From contig CAWHEI010000001.1 of the NCBI GenBank assembly GCA_963828415.1, positions 682,001 to 746,000 of the forward strand: a DNA stretch of 64,000 bases, written 5' to 3'. The notes under the pieces were generated by a model. That model saw nothing but the letters and a program-made list of their open reading frames with translations, ran no database searches and was not told the DNA's origin. This document shows positions 43,075 through 51,267 of the stretch, in pieces. The translations under genes were made by a program, and so were the position numbers. Numbering within the stretch: position 1 is the stretch's first letter; every line of letters begins with the position of its first letter. Source of the stretch: Sva-07 sp963828415. GTDB lineage: Bacteria; Actinomycetota; Acidimicrobiia; Acidimicrobiales; Ilumatobacteraceae.

Positions 43075-44117
43075 GGCTGGACCTGTGCGGTGAAGTCGGC
43101 GATGAAGATCGCGAGCGCCGAGGCCACGCAGATCGCCGAGATCAGCCAGAAGCGGATGATCACGGTGGTCTCCGGCCAGCCGATCAGCTCGAAGTGGTGG
43201 TGGATCGGTGACATGCGGAACAGGCGCTTCTTGCGGCCCGAGGCCTTGAACACGCCCATCTGGATGGCGACCGATCCGGCCTCCATCACGTTGATCCCGC
43301 AGATCAGAACGATCAGCAGCGTCGTGTTGAGGGTGAGCGCGCAGAACGCAAGCGCTGCACCGATGGCAAGTGCTCCGACGTCGCCCATGAAAATGCGCGC
43401 CGGGGCCGCATTCCACCACAGGAACCCGAGACATCCGCCGGCGAACGCGGCGGCGAAAACGCCCATGTCGAGCGGATTGACCACGGTCGGGTAGATGTCC
43501 GGATTACGGAACGCCCAGTAGGCGATGACCGTGAAGGCGCCGAACCCCATGAGCGCCGATCCGGATGCGAGCCCGTCGAGCCCGTCGGTCACGTTGACCG
43601 CATTCGTCGTCGCCCAGATGATCATGCCGGCCCACACGACCCACACCGCGGTCGGCACTTCGAGCCCGACCACTCCCCTCGTGAGGTTGATGGTCTCGGA
43701 GATGCCGGTGCCCACGACGAGCCACCACGCCATGCCCACGCTGGCCAACATGGTGATGTAGTTCTTCTGCTTCCAGAAGATGCCGCGGTTGTGATGCTTG
43801 CGTACCTTGATGAAGTCGTCGAGGAATCCCATCAGCGCCATGAAGAGCACGCCGACCCAGACGATCATCGTCTGGTCGGAGAAGGCAAGTCCCCGTCGAA
43901 GGTGTGCGATCAGCCAACCGACCATCGCCGCGCCGACGATGGCGATGCCACCCATGGTCGGGGTGCCCTGCTTCGGCATGTGGTGATCCGGCCCGTGGTC
44001 CTCCTTGCCGAGGATCGGCTGGCCCTGGCCACGCTGACGGAAGAACACGATCAGATACCGGGTGCCGAACAGCGACACGAGCATCGAGCTCGCTCCCGCC
44101 AGGATGATGGCGATCAC
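43071..44117 (-). CDS. mraY: Phospho-MurNAc-pentapeptide transferase MraY
   Basis: This 348-residue polytopic enzyme makes lipid I by transferring phospho-MurNAc-pentapeptide to undecaprenyl phosphate. About ten membrane helices are present, along with the catalytic blocks TPTMGGIAI, MGFLDDFIKV (Asp pair), NAVNVTDGLDGLA, WWNAAPARIFMGDVGA and RMSPIHHHFEL. I place the start at GTG 44117, which has GGAGG seven bases upstream and gives the GTGA overlap seen at every junction here. A GTG 18 bases further upstream is possible but lacks that spacing. Confidence 0.95.
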   Translation of the reverse strand: MIAIILAGASSMLVSLFGTRYLIVFFRQRGQGQPILGKEDHGPDHHMPKQGTPTMGGIAIVGAAMVGWLIAHLRRGLAFSDQTMIVWVGVLFMALMGFLDDFIKVRKHHNRGIFWKQKNYITMLASVGMAWWLVVGTGISETINLTRGVVGLEVPTAVWVVWAGMIIWATTNAVNVTDGLDGLASGSALMGFGAFTVIAYWAFRNPDIYPTVVNPLDMGVFAAAFAGGCLGFLWWNAAPARIFMGDVGALAIGAALAFCALTLNTTLLIVLICGINVMEAGSVAIQMGVFKASGRKKRLFRMSPIHHHFELIGWPETTVIIRFWLISAICVASALAIFIADFTAQVQP

Positions 44118-45565
44118 GAACGTGCCTCCAGACACTCGCGGGCAACGGCCCGATCGTCGAATTCGATGGTGTGGTCGTCGAATTCCTGCGTCGTCTCATG
44201 GCCCTTGCCGGCAATGACCACGACGTCGCCCGGCCCGGCCGAGGCAATGGCCCCACAGATCGCTGCGCGACGGTCGACGTCGGTCACGACCGTCGACAAG
44301 GAATCGGCGTCGATCCCCTTCACGATCTCGTCGATGATCGTCGACGGTCCCTCACTTCGCGGGTTGTCGGACGTCACCACGACACGATCCGCATGCCGAC
44401 TCGCCACTGCACCCATCGTCGGCCGCTTGGCGCGATCCCGATTGCCGCCGCAGCCGAAGACGACCGTCAGCGAACCCGTGCTTCCTGCGACACGCCGGGC
44501 CGATTCGAGCAACCGCTCGAGACCGTCGGGCGTGTGCGCGTAGTCGACGACGATCGTCACACCGCGTCGGCGGCTCTCGTCGGTGTCGACGATCTCGAAA
44601 CGGCCCGGCACGGCGGGCAGGCTCGACACTGCCCCGATGGCGATGTCGACGTCGATGCCGAGCTCGACGGCGGTCGTCAGCGCGGCCAGCGAGTTCGACA
44701 CGTTGAAGTCGCCGCCCATCGGCACCTCGACTCGTCGGCCGCGCCAGACATAGCGATGCCCGGCCGCGGTCACTTCCACCTCGGACACGTCGTTGGTGCT
44801 GTAGCCAACGATGCGGAACTCCCGCCCGATGACGTCGCTCGCTGACGCGTCGGCGATCAGGCGCCCGTAGGGGTCGTCGATGTTGACCACGCCGAGGTCG
44901 GCGAACTCGGGCGAGAAGAGCCGCGCCTTGGCCCGGAAGTACTCCTCCTGCGAGCCGTGGAGGTCGAGATGATCGTGGCCGAGGTTGGTGAACACGACGG
45001 CGTCGAACTCGGTTCCGTCGGCCCGGTGCATGGCCAGCGCATGCGACGACACCTCGAGCACCGCTGCGGACTTGCCCGCATCGACGAACTCGCGCAGCAC
45101 GGCCTGCAACTCGGGCGCCTCGGGCGTGGTACGTGGGCCGTGGAGCGTGCCGATGACACCACAGGGCATGCCCGCTCCGTCGAAGATCGACGCCAGCAGC
45201 GCCGCGGTCGTCGTCTTGCCGTTCGTGCCGGTGACACCCACGGTGGCAAGTGACCGACTCGGGTGACCAGCCACCTCGGCTGCGATCGGTCCGAGCCGGA
45301 GACGGGTGTCGTCGACGACGATCTGGGGCACGTCGACGTGGTCGAGCGGATGATCGACGAGCAGTGCCGTGGCCCCGGCGGCCACGGCATCGGCAGCGAA
45401 CGCATGGCCGTCGTGGTGATCACCGCGAAGACAGGCGTACAAGGACCCGGGCACGATCTGGCGCGAATCGTGGACGACGGACCGGATCGGCGTTCCCTGG
45501 TCGACGATCGCTCGCAGCTCGCGCAGGCCGGTGAGGTCGGACGTCGACGGCATCGATGAAGTCAC
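44114..45565 (-). CDS. murE: UDP-MurNAc-L-Ala-D-Glu--2,6-diaminopimelate ligase MurE
   Basis: This 483-residue Mur ligase adds the third stem residue. The ATP loop TGTNGKTTT, the NLGHDHLDLHGS block, DYAHTPDGLERLL and the DNPR motif near residue 400 are present. DNPR marks meso-diaminopimelate rather than lysine specificity. GTG 45565 gives the usual GTGA overlap with ftsI; ATG 45553 is the alternative, and neither has a strong ribosome site. Contrary to the common order, the next gene is mraY, with no murF between. Confidence 0.95.
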   Translation of the reverse strand: MTSSMPSTSDLTGLRELRAIVDQGTPIRSVVHDSRQIVPGSLYACLRGDHHDGHAFAADAVAAGATALLVDHPLDHVDVPQIVVDDTRLRLGPIAAEVAGHPSRSLATVGVTGTNGKTTTAALLASIFDGAGMPCGVIGTLHGPRTTPEAPELQAVLREFVDAGKSAAVLEVSSHALAMHRADGTEFDAVVFTNLGHDHLDLHGSQEEYFRAKARLFSPEFADLGVVNIDDPYGRLIADASASDVIGREFRIVGYSTNDVSEVEVTAAGHRYVWRGRRVEVPMGGDFNVSNSLAALTTAVELGIDVDIAIGAVSSLPAVPGRFEIVDTDESRRRGVTIVVDYAHTPDGLERLLESARRVAGSTGSLTVVFGCGGNRDRAKRPTMGAVASRHADRVVVTSDNPRSEGPSTIIDEIVKGIDADSLSTVVTDVDRRAAICGAIASAGPGDVVVIAGKGHETTQEFDDHTIEFDDRAVARECLEARS

Positions 45566-47562
45566 GGCGCCTGACAGCCGGTCGCGCCTGGCGTTGGCAC
45601 GATGCCGAGTTCGTGGATGAGCGTCGGGGCCAGTTCGGCGAACACGGGTGCGGCGGCGGTCCCGCCGAATCGGTCGTTCGTGCCCGCTGGAGGTTCGTCG
45701 ACGGAGACCAGCACGGTGACCTGAGGATTCTCGGCGGGGAAGAAGCCGACGAAGCTGGCGTAGTAGATGCGGTTGCCATCCTCGTCGAAGTACGTTCCGT
45801 TGTCGGCCGCCTTGAACGCGGTGCCCGTCTTGCCGGCGACCGACAGTCCATCGACCTGCGCTCGTGTGGCGGTGCCGGAGCACACGACGTTGCGCATCAT
45901 CTCGGTCGTCTGCATCGCCGCCAGTTCTGTGACGACCTGGCGCGACTCCGATGGCTCGGTCTCGACGACGCTGCCGTCGGGACCGACTGTCGCCTTCACC
46001 AGTTTCGGGGCGACGTAGGTCCCCCGATTGGCGATCGTGTTGATCGCGGCGACGAGCTGCAACGACGTGCTGGACACGCCCTGACCGTAGGCGACCGTGA
46101 CGCGCTCGGAGCCCCACAGATCCTCGGGCTGCTTGAGGATCCCAGGCGATTCACCGGGGAAGTCGAGCGCCGTCTTCGAACCGAGCCCGAACGCCGCCAT
46201 GTACTCGCGATGACGCTCGCGGCCCATCTCCTGCTGGACGAAGATCGTGCCGATGTTCGACGACTCGGTGAGGATCTGAGCGACCGACATCACCTCATCA
46301 GGGTGCTCGTGGGAATCCTTGAGGAGATCGTCGTAGTACTGCTTGCGCCACGGCACGACGTACGACGTCTCGGGGGTGACCAGGCCCTCGCTGAGCGAGC
46401 TGGCGATCGTGATCACCTTCGCCACCGAGCCCGGCTCGTAGGCGTCGACCGCCGCGAAGTTGCCTGAGGTCACCTCATAGGCGCCGGTCTCGTCGTCACG
46501 GCGAACCGATGCCATCGAGTAGATCTCGCCGGTGTCGGTCTCCATGGCGATTGCTGTGGCGCCCTTCGCGCCGATGGCCGCGACCTGCTCGAGGAGCACC
46601 TGTTCGGTGGAATACTGAACCGAACGGTCGAGCGTCAACACGAGGTCGTCGCCTGCCACCGGTTGCGCGGTCACGGTTTCCGAACCCGGAATCGAACGTC
46701 CCCCAGGAGCGACTTCCCGGCGCATCTCCCCACCGGTGCCCGTCAGGAGGTCGTCGTACTGGATCTCGAGCCCCGAGATGCCGATGCCGTCGATGTTGGT
46801 TCGTCCGATCACGCTGCGCCCCGTGTCGCCTCCTGGCATCTCACGACGGCTCTCGCGATCGACGTTCACCCCAGGGAGTTTCATGGCGGCGATCTCGTCG
46901 CCGATGTCGGCGTCGGCCTGCCGTTGCACGAACACGAAACCGCGGTCCTTCGCCGCGATCTCGGCGACGAGTTCCGCCACCTTCTCGTCGGGCAGTTCGA
47001 GGAGATCGTCGAGGACCTGGACGGTGGCCGGTCCGTTGTCGATCAGCTTGGGGTTGATCGACACCGTGACCGCAGGCACCGACATCGCCAGTTCGGCCCC
47101 ATGACGATCGAAGACCGTCCCCCGCTGCGCGGGAATGGTGACCGAGCGGGTCCACTGGTCGGCAGCGGCCGACCGCAGGCTCTCGGCCTCGGTGGTCTGC
47201 AGGTAGGCGACGCGGCCGATCAATCCGAGCAGGACGGCACCGATCACCACGAGGGCGAGGATCAGCCGCCGGCGTGGCGAGCCGACGCGGAACCTCGACA
47301 CGACGCGCCGCGGCGGTGTCGTACGGACTTTCGCACGAGCCCTGGGCGGCGGTTCGGCCGGCGCCCGACGCGGTCGCTGCGGCGACGTCGCGTGCGCCTT
47401 CGCCCGCGTGGGTGCCGGCGCTGTCCGCTGGGCCGGCGCACCACGACGACCGCTCGTCTCCCGAGGGCGTGGTGCGGTGCTCGTCGAGCGCGTTCGTGAG
47501 GTGGCCGTCGAATGGCTGCGGCTCCCTGGGGTCACACCGTGTGATCGGGTGAGTGGCTTCAC
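45562..47562 (-). CDS. ftsI: Septal transpeptidase FtsI (class B penicillin-binding protein)
   Basis: This 666-residue class B PBP crosslinks septal peptidoglycan together with FtsW. A long basic, Pro/Ala/Arg-rich cytoplasmic tail of about 100 residues precedes the membrane helix (LILALVVIGAVLLGLIG). The dimerisation domain has AQRGTVFDRHGAELA. The transpeptidase domain has the SxxK motif EPGSVAK near residue 377, the SSN motif and KTGT near 577. No PASTA domain is present. GTG 47562 overlaps the ftsL stop as GTGA. Confidence 0.94.
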   Translation of the reverse strand: MKPLTRSHGVTPGSRSHSTATSRTRSTSTAPRPRETSGRRGAPAQRTAPAPTRAKAHATSPQRPRRAPAEPPPRARAKVRTTPPRRVVSRFRVGSPRRRLILALVVIGAVLLGLIGRVAYLQTTEAESLRSAAADQWTRSVTIPAQRGTVFDRHGAELAMSVPAVTVSINPKLIDNGPATVQVLDDLLELPDEKVAELVAEIAAKDRGFVFVQRQADADIGDEIAAMKLPGVNVDRESRREMPGGDTGRSVIGRTNIDGIGISGLEIQYDDLLTGTGGEMRREVAPGGRSIPGSETVTAQPVAGDDLVLTLDRSVQYSTEQVLLEQVAAIGAKGATAIAMETDTGEIYSMASVRRDDETGAYEVTSGNFAAVDAYEPGSVAKVITIASSLSEGLVTPETSYVVPWRKQYYDDLLKDSHEHPDEVMSVAQILTESSNIGTIFVQQEMGRERHREYMAAFGLGSKTALDFPGESPGILKQPEDLWGSERVTVAYGQGVSSTSLQLVAAINTIANRGTYVAPKLVKATVGPDGSVVETEPSESRQVVTELAAMQTTEMMRNVVCSGTATRAQVDGLSVAGKTGTAFKAADNGTYFDEDGNRIYYASFVGFFPAENPQVTVLVSVDEPPAGTNDRFGGTAAAPVFAELAPTLIHELGIVPTPGATGCQAP

Positions 47563-48035
47563 GGAGCAGCCTCGGTGACACTCTTGACCGCACGGAACTG
47601 ATCGAGCGGGTCGGTGTGGATCACGATCCGCACGGCGTTGTCGCCGATGGGGCCTGCCGCCGCGAGTTGGCGGGCGACCGCTTCGGGCGTGACCGTCACG
47701 AAGGTGCTGGCTCGCCCGCGACGCATTCCGAGTTCGGATGCCGCAGCAGCGAGACGCACGGGCGAACGCAGCTCGGCGCGTTCGTAGCGCAACTCGTCGA
47801 ATCGCTCGCGTTCCACGCTGACCTGACGGTCGAGCCGGTCGAGGCGGAGTTGACGCTCGGCGAGTTGTGTGTGGAACACGGCCGCACCGAGCAGACCGAT
47901 GAAGACCAGCGACCAGGCGAGCCCGGCGAACACCGCCGGCCATCGACGACGGCGCGGCACGACGGTCAGCGACGGCTTCGACGTCGCCTGGGAACGGCGC
48001 GCTTCGCTGTCGCGAAGCAATGGGAGTGCGATCAT
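47559..48035 (-). CDS. ftsL: Cell division protein FtsL
   Basis: This 158-residue bitopic protein was assigned by position and topology, since FtsL is poorly conserved. A basic cytoplasmic region (1-35, VPRRRRW) leads to one transmembrane helix (about 36-57) and a periplasmic coiled coil (ERQLRLDRLDRQVSVERERFDELRYERAELR split by regular Leu spacing). It bridges FtsQ, FtsB and FtsW/FtsI. The ATG at 48035 has GGAGG four bases upstream and overlaps rsmH by four bases. Confidence 0.85.
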   Translation of the reverse strand: MIALPLLRDSEARRSQATSKPSLTVVPRRRRWPAVFAGLAWSLVFIGLLGAAVFHTQLAERQLRLDRLDRQVSVERERFDELRYERAELRSPVRLAAAASELGMRRGRASTFVTVTPEAVARQLAAAGPIGDNAVRIVIHTDPLDQFRAVKSVTEAAP

Positions 48036-49012
48036 CGATCCTCCACCGGTTGTCCGTCGCTCTTCCTCGTCGCCTCGACTCGTTCCACCACGCGCAGCCG
48101 CGCCGAGGCCGCACGCCGGTTTCGTTGCCGCTCGTCGTCGCTCGCCCGCTTGGGCACTCCGCGCACGATCCGTACGGTCTGAATCGCACCGCACACGCAC
48201 GGCAGGTCATCCGGGCAGTCGCAGGCACCGGCAGCGACGGCGAAACGATCCTTCACGATGCGGTCTTCGCCCGAGTGGTAGGACAACACGGCGATGCGCC
48301 CGCCCGGGCGTGTCGCCTGCACCGCCTGGTCGAGTGCATCGGGCAAGACCCCGAGTTCGTCATTGACCTCGATGCGGATCGCCTGGAACGTCCGCTTGGC
48401 CGGATGACCTCCGGTACGACGAGCGGCTGCTGGAATCGCCGTCGTGACGACCGCGGCCAATTCGGTGGTCGTCTGGATCGGTCGGGCGGCGCAGATCGCA
48501 CGGGCGATGCGCGACGCGAAGCGCTCATCGCCGTAACGCTTGATGATGCGTGCCAGATCGGACTCGGAGTACCCGTTGACGACATCGTCGGCCGACCACG
48601 ACTGATCGGCGTCCATCCGCATGTCGAGCGGACCGTCGTGGCGGTACGAGAACCCGCGGTCGCCGCGATCGAGTTGCGGCGACGACACGCCGAGGTCGAA
48701 CAACGCACCGCTGATCTGGTCGACATCGTGGTCGGCGAGCGCTTCGGCGAACTCGTCGAACCGGCGCCGGCTGGTTCGGACACGGTGGCCGTATTCCGAC
48801 AGGCGCGCCGACGCAGCTTCGAGTGCGTCGACATCCTGATCGATGCCGAGCACGTCGAGATCGTCACGCGAATCGAGCAGTGCCGCGGTGTGGCCACCTC
48901 CGCCGAGCGTGGCGTCCACGACGGTGCCCGACGGCACCGTCGAGAAGATCGCCGTGATCTCGTCGACCATGACCGGCGCGTGAGTGAAGTCGGACGCCTC
49001 GCTGTTGCTCAT
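48032..49012 (-). CDS. rsmH: 16S rRNA m4C1402 methyltransferase RsmH (MraW)
   Basis: This 326-residue SAM-dependent methyltransferase modifies N4 of C1402 in 16S rRNA. HAPVMVDEI opens the protein. DATLGGGGHTAALL is the SAM motif, and DLGVSSPQLD, GFSYRHDGPLDMRM and FQAIRIEVNDEL are strongly conserved. A short Cys-rich insertion (CDCPDDLPCVC) near residue 270 resembles the zinc knuckle seen in some actinobacterial members. It overlaps mraZ and ftsL by four bases each. Confidence 0.97.
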   Translation of the reverse strand: MSNSEASDFTHAPVMVDEITAIFSTVPSGTVVDATLGGGGHTAALLDSRDDLDVLGIDQDVDALEAASARLSEYGHRVRTSRRRFDEFAEALADHDVDQISGALFDLGVSSPQLDRGDRGFSYRHDGPLDMRMDADQSWSADDVVNGYSESDLARIIKRYGDERFASRIARAICAARPIQTTTELAAVVTTAIPAAARRTGGHPAKRTFQAIRIEVNDELGVLPDALDQAVQATRPGGRIAVLSYHSGEDRIVKDRFAVAAGACDCPDDLPCVCGAIQTVRIVRGVPKRASDDERQRNRRAASARLRVVERVEATRKSDGQPVEDR

Positions 49013-49425
49013 CGCTCTCCACCGGCGATCTCGTGCTGGCCTGCCATCTCGTTGCGACGATGCGCTTCGGGGTCCCAGAGTTCGATCTGGTCGATGTTGC
49101 CGAGCACGACGACGGCGGCCTGTGGCTCGAGACCTGCATGCTCGCGGAGGCGGGCGTCGAGCGTGACGCGTCCCTGCTTGTCGATCGTCGCCTGACTGGC
49201 GGACGAGGCGAAGGCCCGCAGACGGTTTCGGGACACCTCGCCCCGCTTGGCCTTGGCGACCATCTCGGCCGCTTCGGACTCGAACGTGTCGACGCTGCGA
49301 ACACTGACGCAGCCGTCGTCGCCGAAGAAGAGGTAGCAGTGGTCGCCGAGTTCACCCCGGTACGACGAGGGCAGAGCCACTCGCCCCCGTTCGTCGAGCT
49401 GACGCTCGTAGACCCCGACAAACAC
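49009..49425 (-). CDS. mraZ: Transcriptional regulator MraZ
   Basis: This 138-residue double-AbrB-fold DNA-binding protein has two copies of the DxKGR-type motif: ERQLDERGRVALPSSYR (about 7-23) and ATIDKQGRVTLDARLREH (about 79-96). MraZ forms rings and represses its own operon through TGGG repeats upstream. Such repeats are visible at 49491-49526. GTG 49425 is the start, with GAGGAA nine bases upstream. It heads the division cluster and overlaps rsmH by four bases. Confidence 0.95.
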   Translation of the reverse strand: MFVGVYERQLDERGRVALPSSYRGELGDHCYLFFGDDGCVSVRSVDTFESEAAEMVAKAKRGEVSRNRLRAFASSASQATIDKQGRVTLDARLREHAGLEPQAAVVVLGNIDQIELWDPEAHRRNEMAGQHEIAGGER

Positions 49426-49490
49426 GCGCCGCGTTCCTCATGCTTTCCACCCCCGCGGCGAACCTGCCGTGCCGGGAACGCGGGAGTCCT

Positions 49491-49533
49491 CCCCAGCGAT
49501 CCCCATTCTTCCCCCATTTACCCCCACTGTCAA
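49491..49533 (-). promoter_or_regulatory. mraZ/division-cluster promoter with four MraZ boxes
   Basis: On the minus strand TTGACA (49533-49528) is followed after 17 bases by AAGAAT (49510-49505), a near-ideal housekeeping promoter with four of six -10 bases. Four TGGGG direct repeats start at 49526, 49516, 49505 and 49495, spaced 10, 11 and 10 bases. They lie across the spacer, the -10 box and the likely start site. This matches the TGGG-N5 repeats bound by MraZ, so autorepression is expected. A leader of about 70 bases would precede mraZ. Confidence 0.75.
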
Positions 49534-49574
49534 CCATCCCTCCCCATTTTTCGCCCCAAACCTCCCCAACTGCT

Positions 49575-49686
49575 CCCCCACACCCTTCTCCCACACCCTT
49601 CTCCCACACCCTTCCCACACCCTTCCCAGCACCTTCCCCCACACCCTTCTCCCACACCCTTTCCAGCACCTTCCCCCACACCTTCC
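49575..49686. repeat. G-rich minisatellite upstream of mraZ
   Basis: The plus strand repeats CCCACACCCTTCT (13 bp, three consecutive units from 49577), then 11-bp and longer variants containing CCCAGCACCTTC. On the coding (minus) strand it reads as runs of GTGGG and AGGG every few bases. It contains further TGGG words like the MraZ boxes, but at irregular spacing, and has the layout of a G-quadruplex-forming tract. It lies upstream of the mraZ promoter. Confidence 0.75.
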
Positions 49687-49701
49687 GACCGGGCGCCCAA
49701 C

Positions 49702-49801
49702 GATGAGCGAACCGACCACATACGGCGGTTTTGCTCATCGCAACCACCGAACCGACCCAACGATGAGCGAAGCGACCGCATACGGCGGTCTCACTCATCG
49801 C
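49702..49801. repeat. Two tandem copies of the 40-bp REP-like palindrome
   Basis: Copies occupy 49702-49741 and 49762-49801, 60 bp apart, each running from GATGAGCGAA to CTCATCGC. The inner part of the second copy adds ACCGC and GCGGT arms, so the elements can fold into long hairpins. They are related to the copy at 12427-12466. They fill the space between the lipoate-ligase-like gene's stop and the G-rich minisatellite. Nothing else is recognised between 49426 and 49808 apart from the promoter and minisatellite listed. Confidence 0.65.
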
Positions 49802-49808
49802 AACGGGA

Positions 49809-50477
49809 TCAGGCGAGGGTGTCGGCGAGGATCGCGACGATGGCGTCGGAGGCGGATGCGGGCACCGTGGCAGTCGACGCCAGCTCCGCCGGGGCCGGTC
49901 GCGCCGACGGATCGAGCAGTTCGACCAACCGCGACGGGTCGTACGACGAATACCAGCAGCACTGCAGGCGAGCGAAATGACGCGTCCGGCGCTGGCTCAT
50001 GCCGACGAGTTTGCGTCCGCCGACGAGCACCTCGCCGGCACCCACACCGTCGAAGCAGACGAGCTTCGACCACGCCGTGGTGACCATCGCTCCGTCGTGG
50101 ACACTCAAGCCGTCGATCCCCGTCGCCGCAGCGATCGCCGACATGAGATGGCGGCCCAGCCACACCATTGGTCCATGCACGTCGTCGGACCACCCGGACG
50201 TCCCTGCCGGCACGATCACGTCGATCCACGTGACCTCACCGGGCACGAGCAGCACCGCTCCCCCGCCACTTCGCCTCCGGACCACGTCGACTCCGGCCCG
50301 TCGGCACGCATCGACGTCGACCACCGACTCCTTCTGCGTCGATCCGAGCACGAGCGCCGTCCCGGCGATGTCGTGTTGCCAGATCTCCCGATGCGCCGGC
50401 TCCGGCACGGTCCTCGCATGAAACTCCGCCGCCGTCGACCGCGACCGGACCAGGCGACAGGGATCGGCCAGTGTCAC
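49809..50477 (-). CDS. Lipoate-protein ligase A / BPL-LPL family protein
   Basis: This 222-residue protein has the biotin/lipoate transferase fold. VVRRRSGGGAVLLVPGEV matches the RRxSGGGAV lipoyl-AMP loop, and the catalytic Lys probably lies in GGRKLVGMSQRR. It would attach lipoate or octanoate to a carrier protein, but the substrate could be another acyl group. It is shorter than E. coli LplA and lacks its C-terminal accessory domain. GTG 50477 overlaps the upstream HNH gene's stop as GTGA; an ATG farther upstream would extend into that gene. Confidence 0.8.
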   Translation of the reverse strand: MTLADPCRLVRSRSTAAEFHARTVPEPAHREIWQHDIAGTALVLGSTQKESVVDVDACRRAGVDVVRRRSGGGAVLLVPGEVTWIDVIVPAGTSGWSDDVHGPMVWLGRHLMSAIAAATGIDGLSVHDGAMVTTAWSKLVCFDGVGAGEVLVGGRKLVGMSQRRTRHFARLQCCWYSSYDPSRLVELLDPSARPAPAELASTATVPASASDAIVAILADTLA

Positions 50478-50971
50478 GAGGCGAGCGGCAGATACGGGCG
50501 CCACGTCTCGGGCACTCCGCTGACCGACACGACGACCCATGCCGTCGCCCTCGGCGCGCGGCACGGACGGGCAAGACGCATCCCGGCTTCATCAGGCGTG
50601 CGATCGCGCTTGCCCAGGTTGCAGGGCCGACACGCGGCCGCCACGTTCTCCCAGCTGTGCGGCCCGCCCTTCGATCGCGGCACGACGTGGTCGATGGAGT
50701 CCGCACGTTCGCCGCAGTACTGGCAGCGATAGTCGTCGCGGGCGAAGATCGCCCGTCGCGACAGCGCGGCGCGGCGCACGTAGGGAACCTTGACCATGTA
50801 GCGCAGGCGAATCACCGATGGACACGGCACGCTCAGTCGCTCGGAGTGCATCACGCGGCCGTCGTCCTCGAGCACGTCGGCCTTCTGGGCGATCACCAGA
50901 CAGGTGGCACGCTCGCTGGACACGATGCTGAGCGGTTCGAAGCTGGCGTTCAAGACGAGCGCGCTCAGCAC
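50474..50971 (-). CDS. HNH endonuclease family protein
   Basis: This 165-residue protein has the HNH core YRCQYCGERADSIDHVVPRSKGG followed by ENVAAACRPCNLGKRDRTP, with two CxxC zinc pairs and the catalytic His of DHV. The N-terminal segment (LVLNASFEPLSIVSSERA) is typical of the ubiquitous stand-alone actinobacterial HNH group, whose biological role is unclear. GTG 50971 is the start, preceded by a purine-rich GGGGGAG. It overlaps the lipoate-ligase-like gene by four bases. Confidence 0.9.
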   Translation of the reverse strand: MLSALVLNASFEPLSIVSSERATCLVIAQKADVLEDDGRVMHSERLSVPCPSVIRLRYMVKVPYVRRAALSRRAIFARDDYRCQYCGERADSIDHVVPRSKGGPHSWENVAAACRPCNLGKRDRTPDEAGMRLARPCRAPRATAWVVVSVSGVPETWRPYLPLAS

Positions 50972-50996
50972 GACGTCTCCCCCGTCGGTACGCCGC

Positions 50997-51266
50997 TCAG
51001 GCGTCGAGTCGCTGCCAGTCGCGGCACCATCGCAGGTAGTTCAGCACATCTTCGGGCTCCGGGCGATGCGAGATGTCACCGTATTGGGTGACCAGCCGGA
51101 ATTCGAGATACTGACGCGAGGGCAGAGGCAGGAACGGTCGGCGCGCCCACCAGCGAGCCGGTACCAGTCGGACCCACTGCTGGAGTGCCGTCAGCCACAC
51201 CGACGGATGTCGCACCACGATCGCCGCAACGGCCGCCACCTCCTGAGGCTTCCCGAAGCCCAACAC
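50997..51266 (-). CDS. Small conserved actinobacterial protein, function unknown
   Basis: This 89-residue basic, tryptophan-rich protein has no signal peptide. Its C-terminal half, RQYLEFRLVTQYGD then EDVLNYLRWCRDW, resembles short conserved proteins of unknown function in other actinobacteria. GTG 51266 lies one base after the acyl-CoA dehydrogenase stop, so the two are co-transcribed. The HNH gene follows 25 bp later. The function cannot be guessed. Confidence 0.7.
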   Translation of the reverse strand: MLGFGKPQEVAAVAAIVVRHPSVWLTALQQWVRLVPARWWARRPFLPLPSRQYLEFRLVTQYGDISHRPEPEDVLNYLRWCRDWQRLDA

Positions 51267-51267
51267 G

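Noticed and set aside
44114..46117. A 667-residue fused MurE with N-terminal extension
   Set aside because: The extension overlaps ftsI in another frame and is Arg/Gly-rich; the conserved MurE begins at 45565 or 45553.
49575..49686. CRISPR array
   Set aside because: Units are 11-13 bp and contiguous without unique spacers, and no cas genes are present.
49352..49798. 148-residue minus-strand protein across the mraZ upstream region
   Set aside because: It translates the palindromic repeats and the G-rich minisatellite (Gly/Val/Trp/Lys repeats) and overlaps mraZ.
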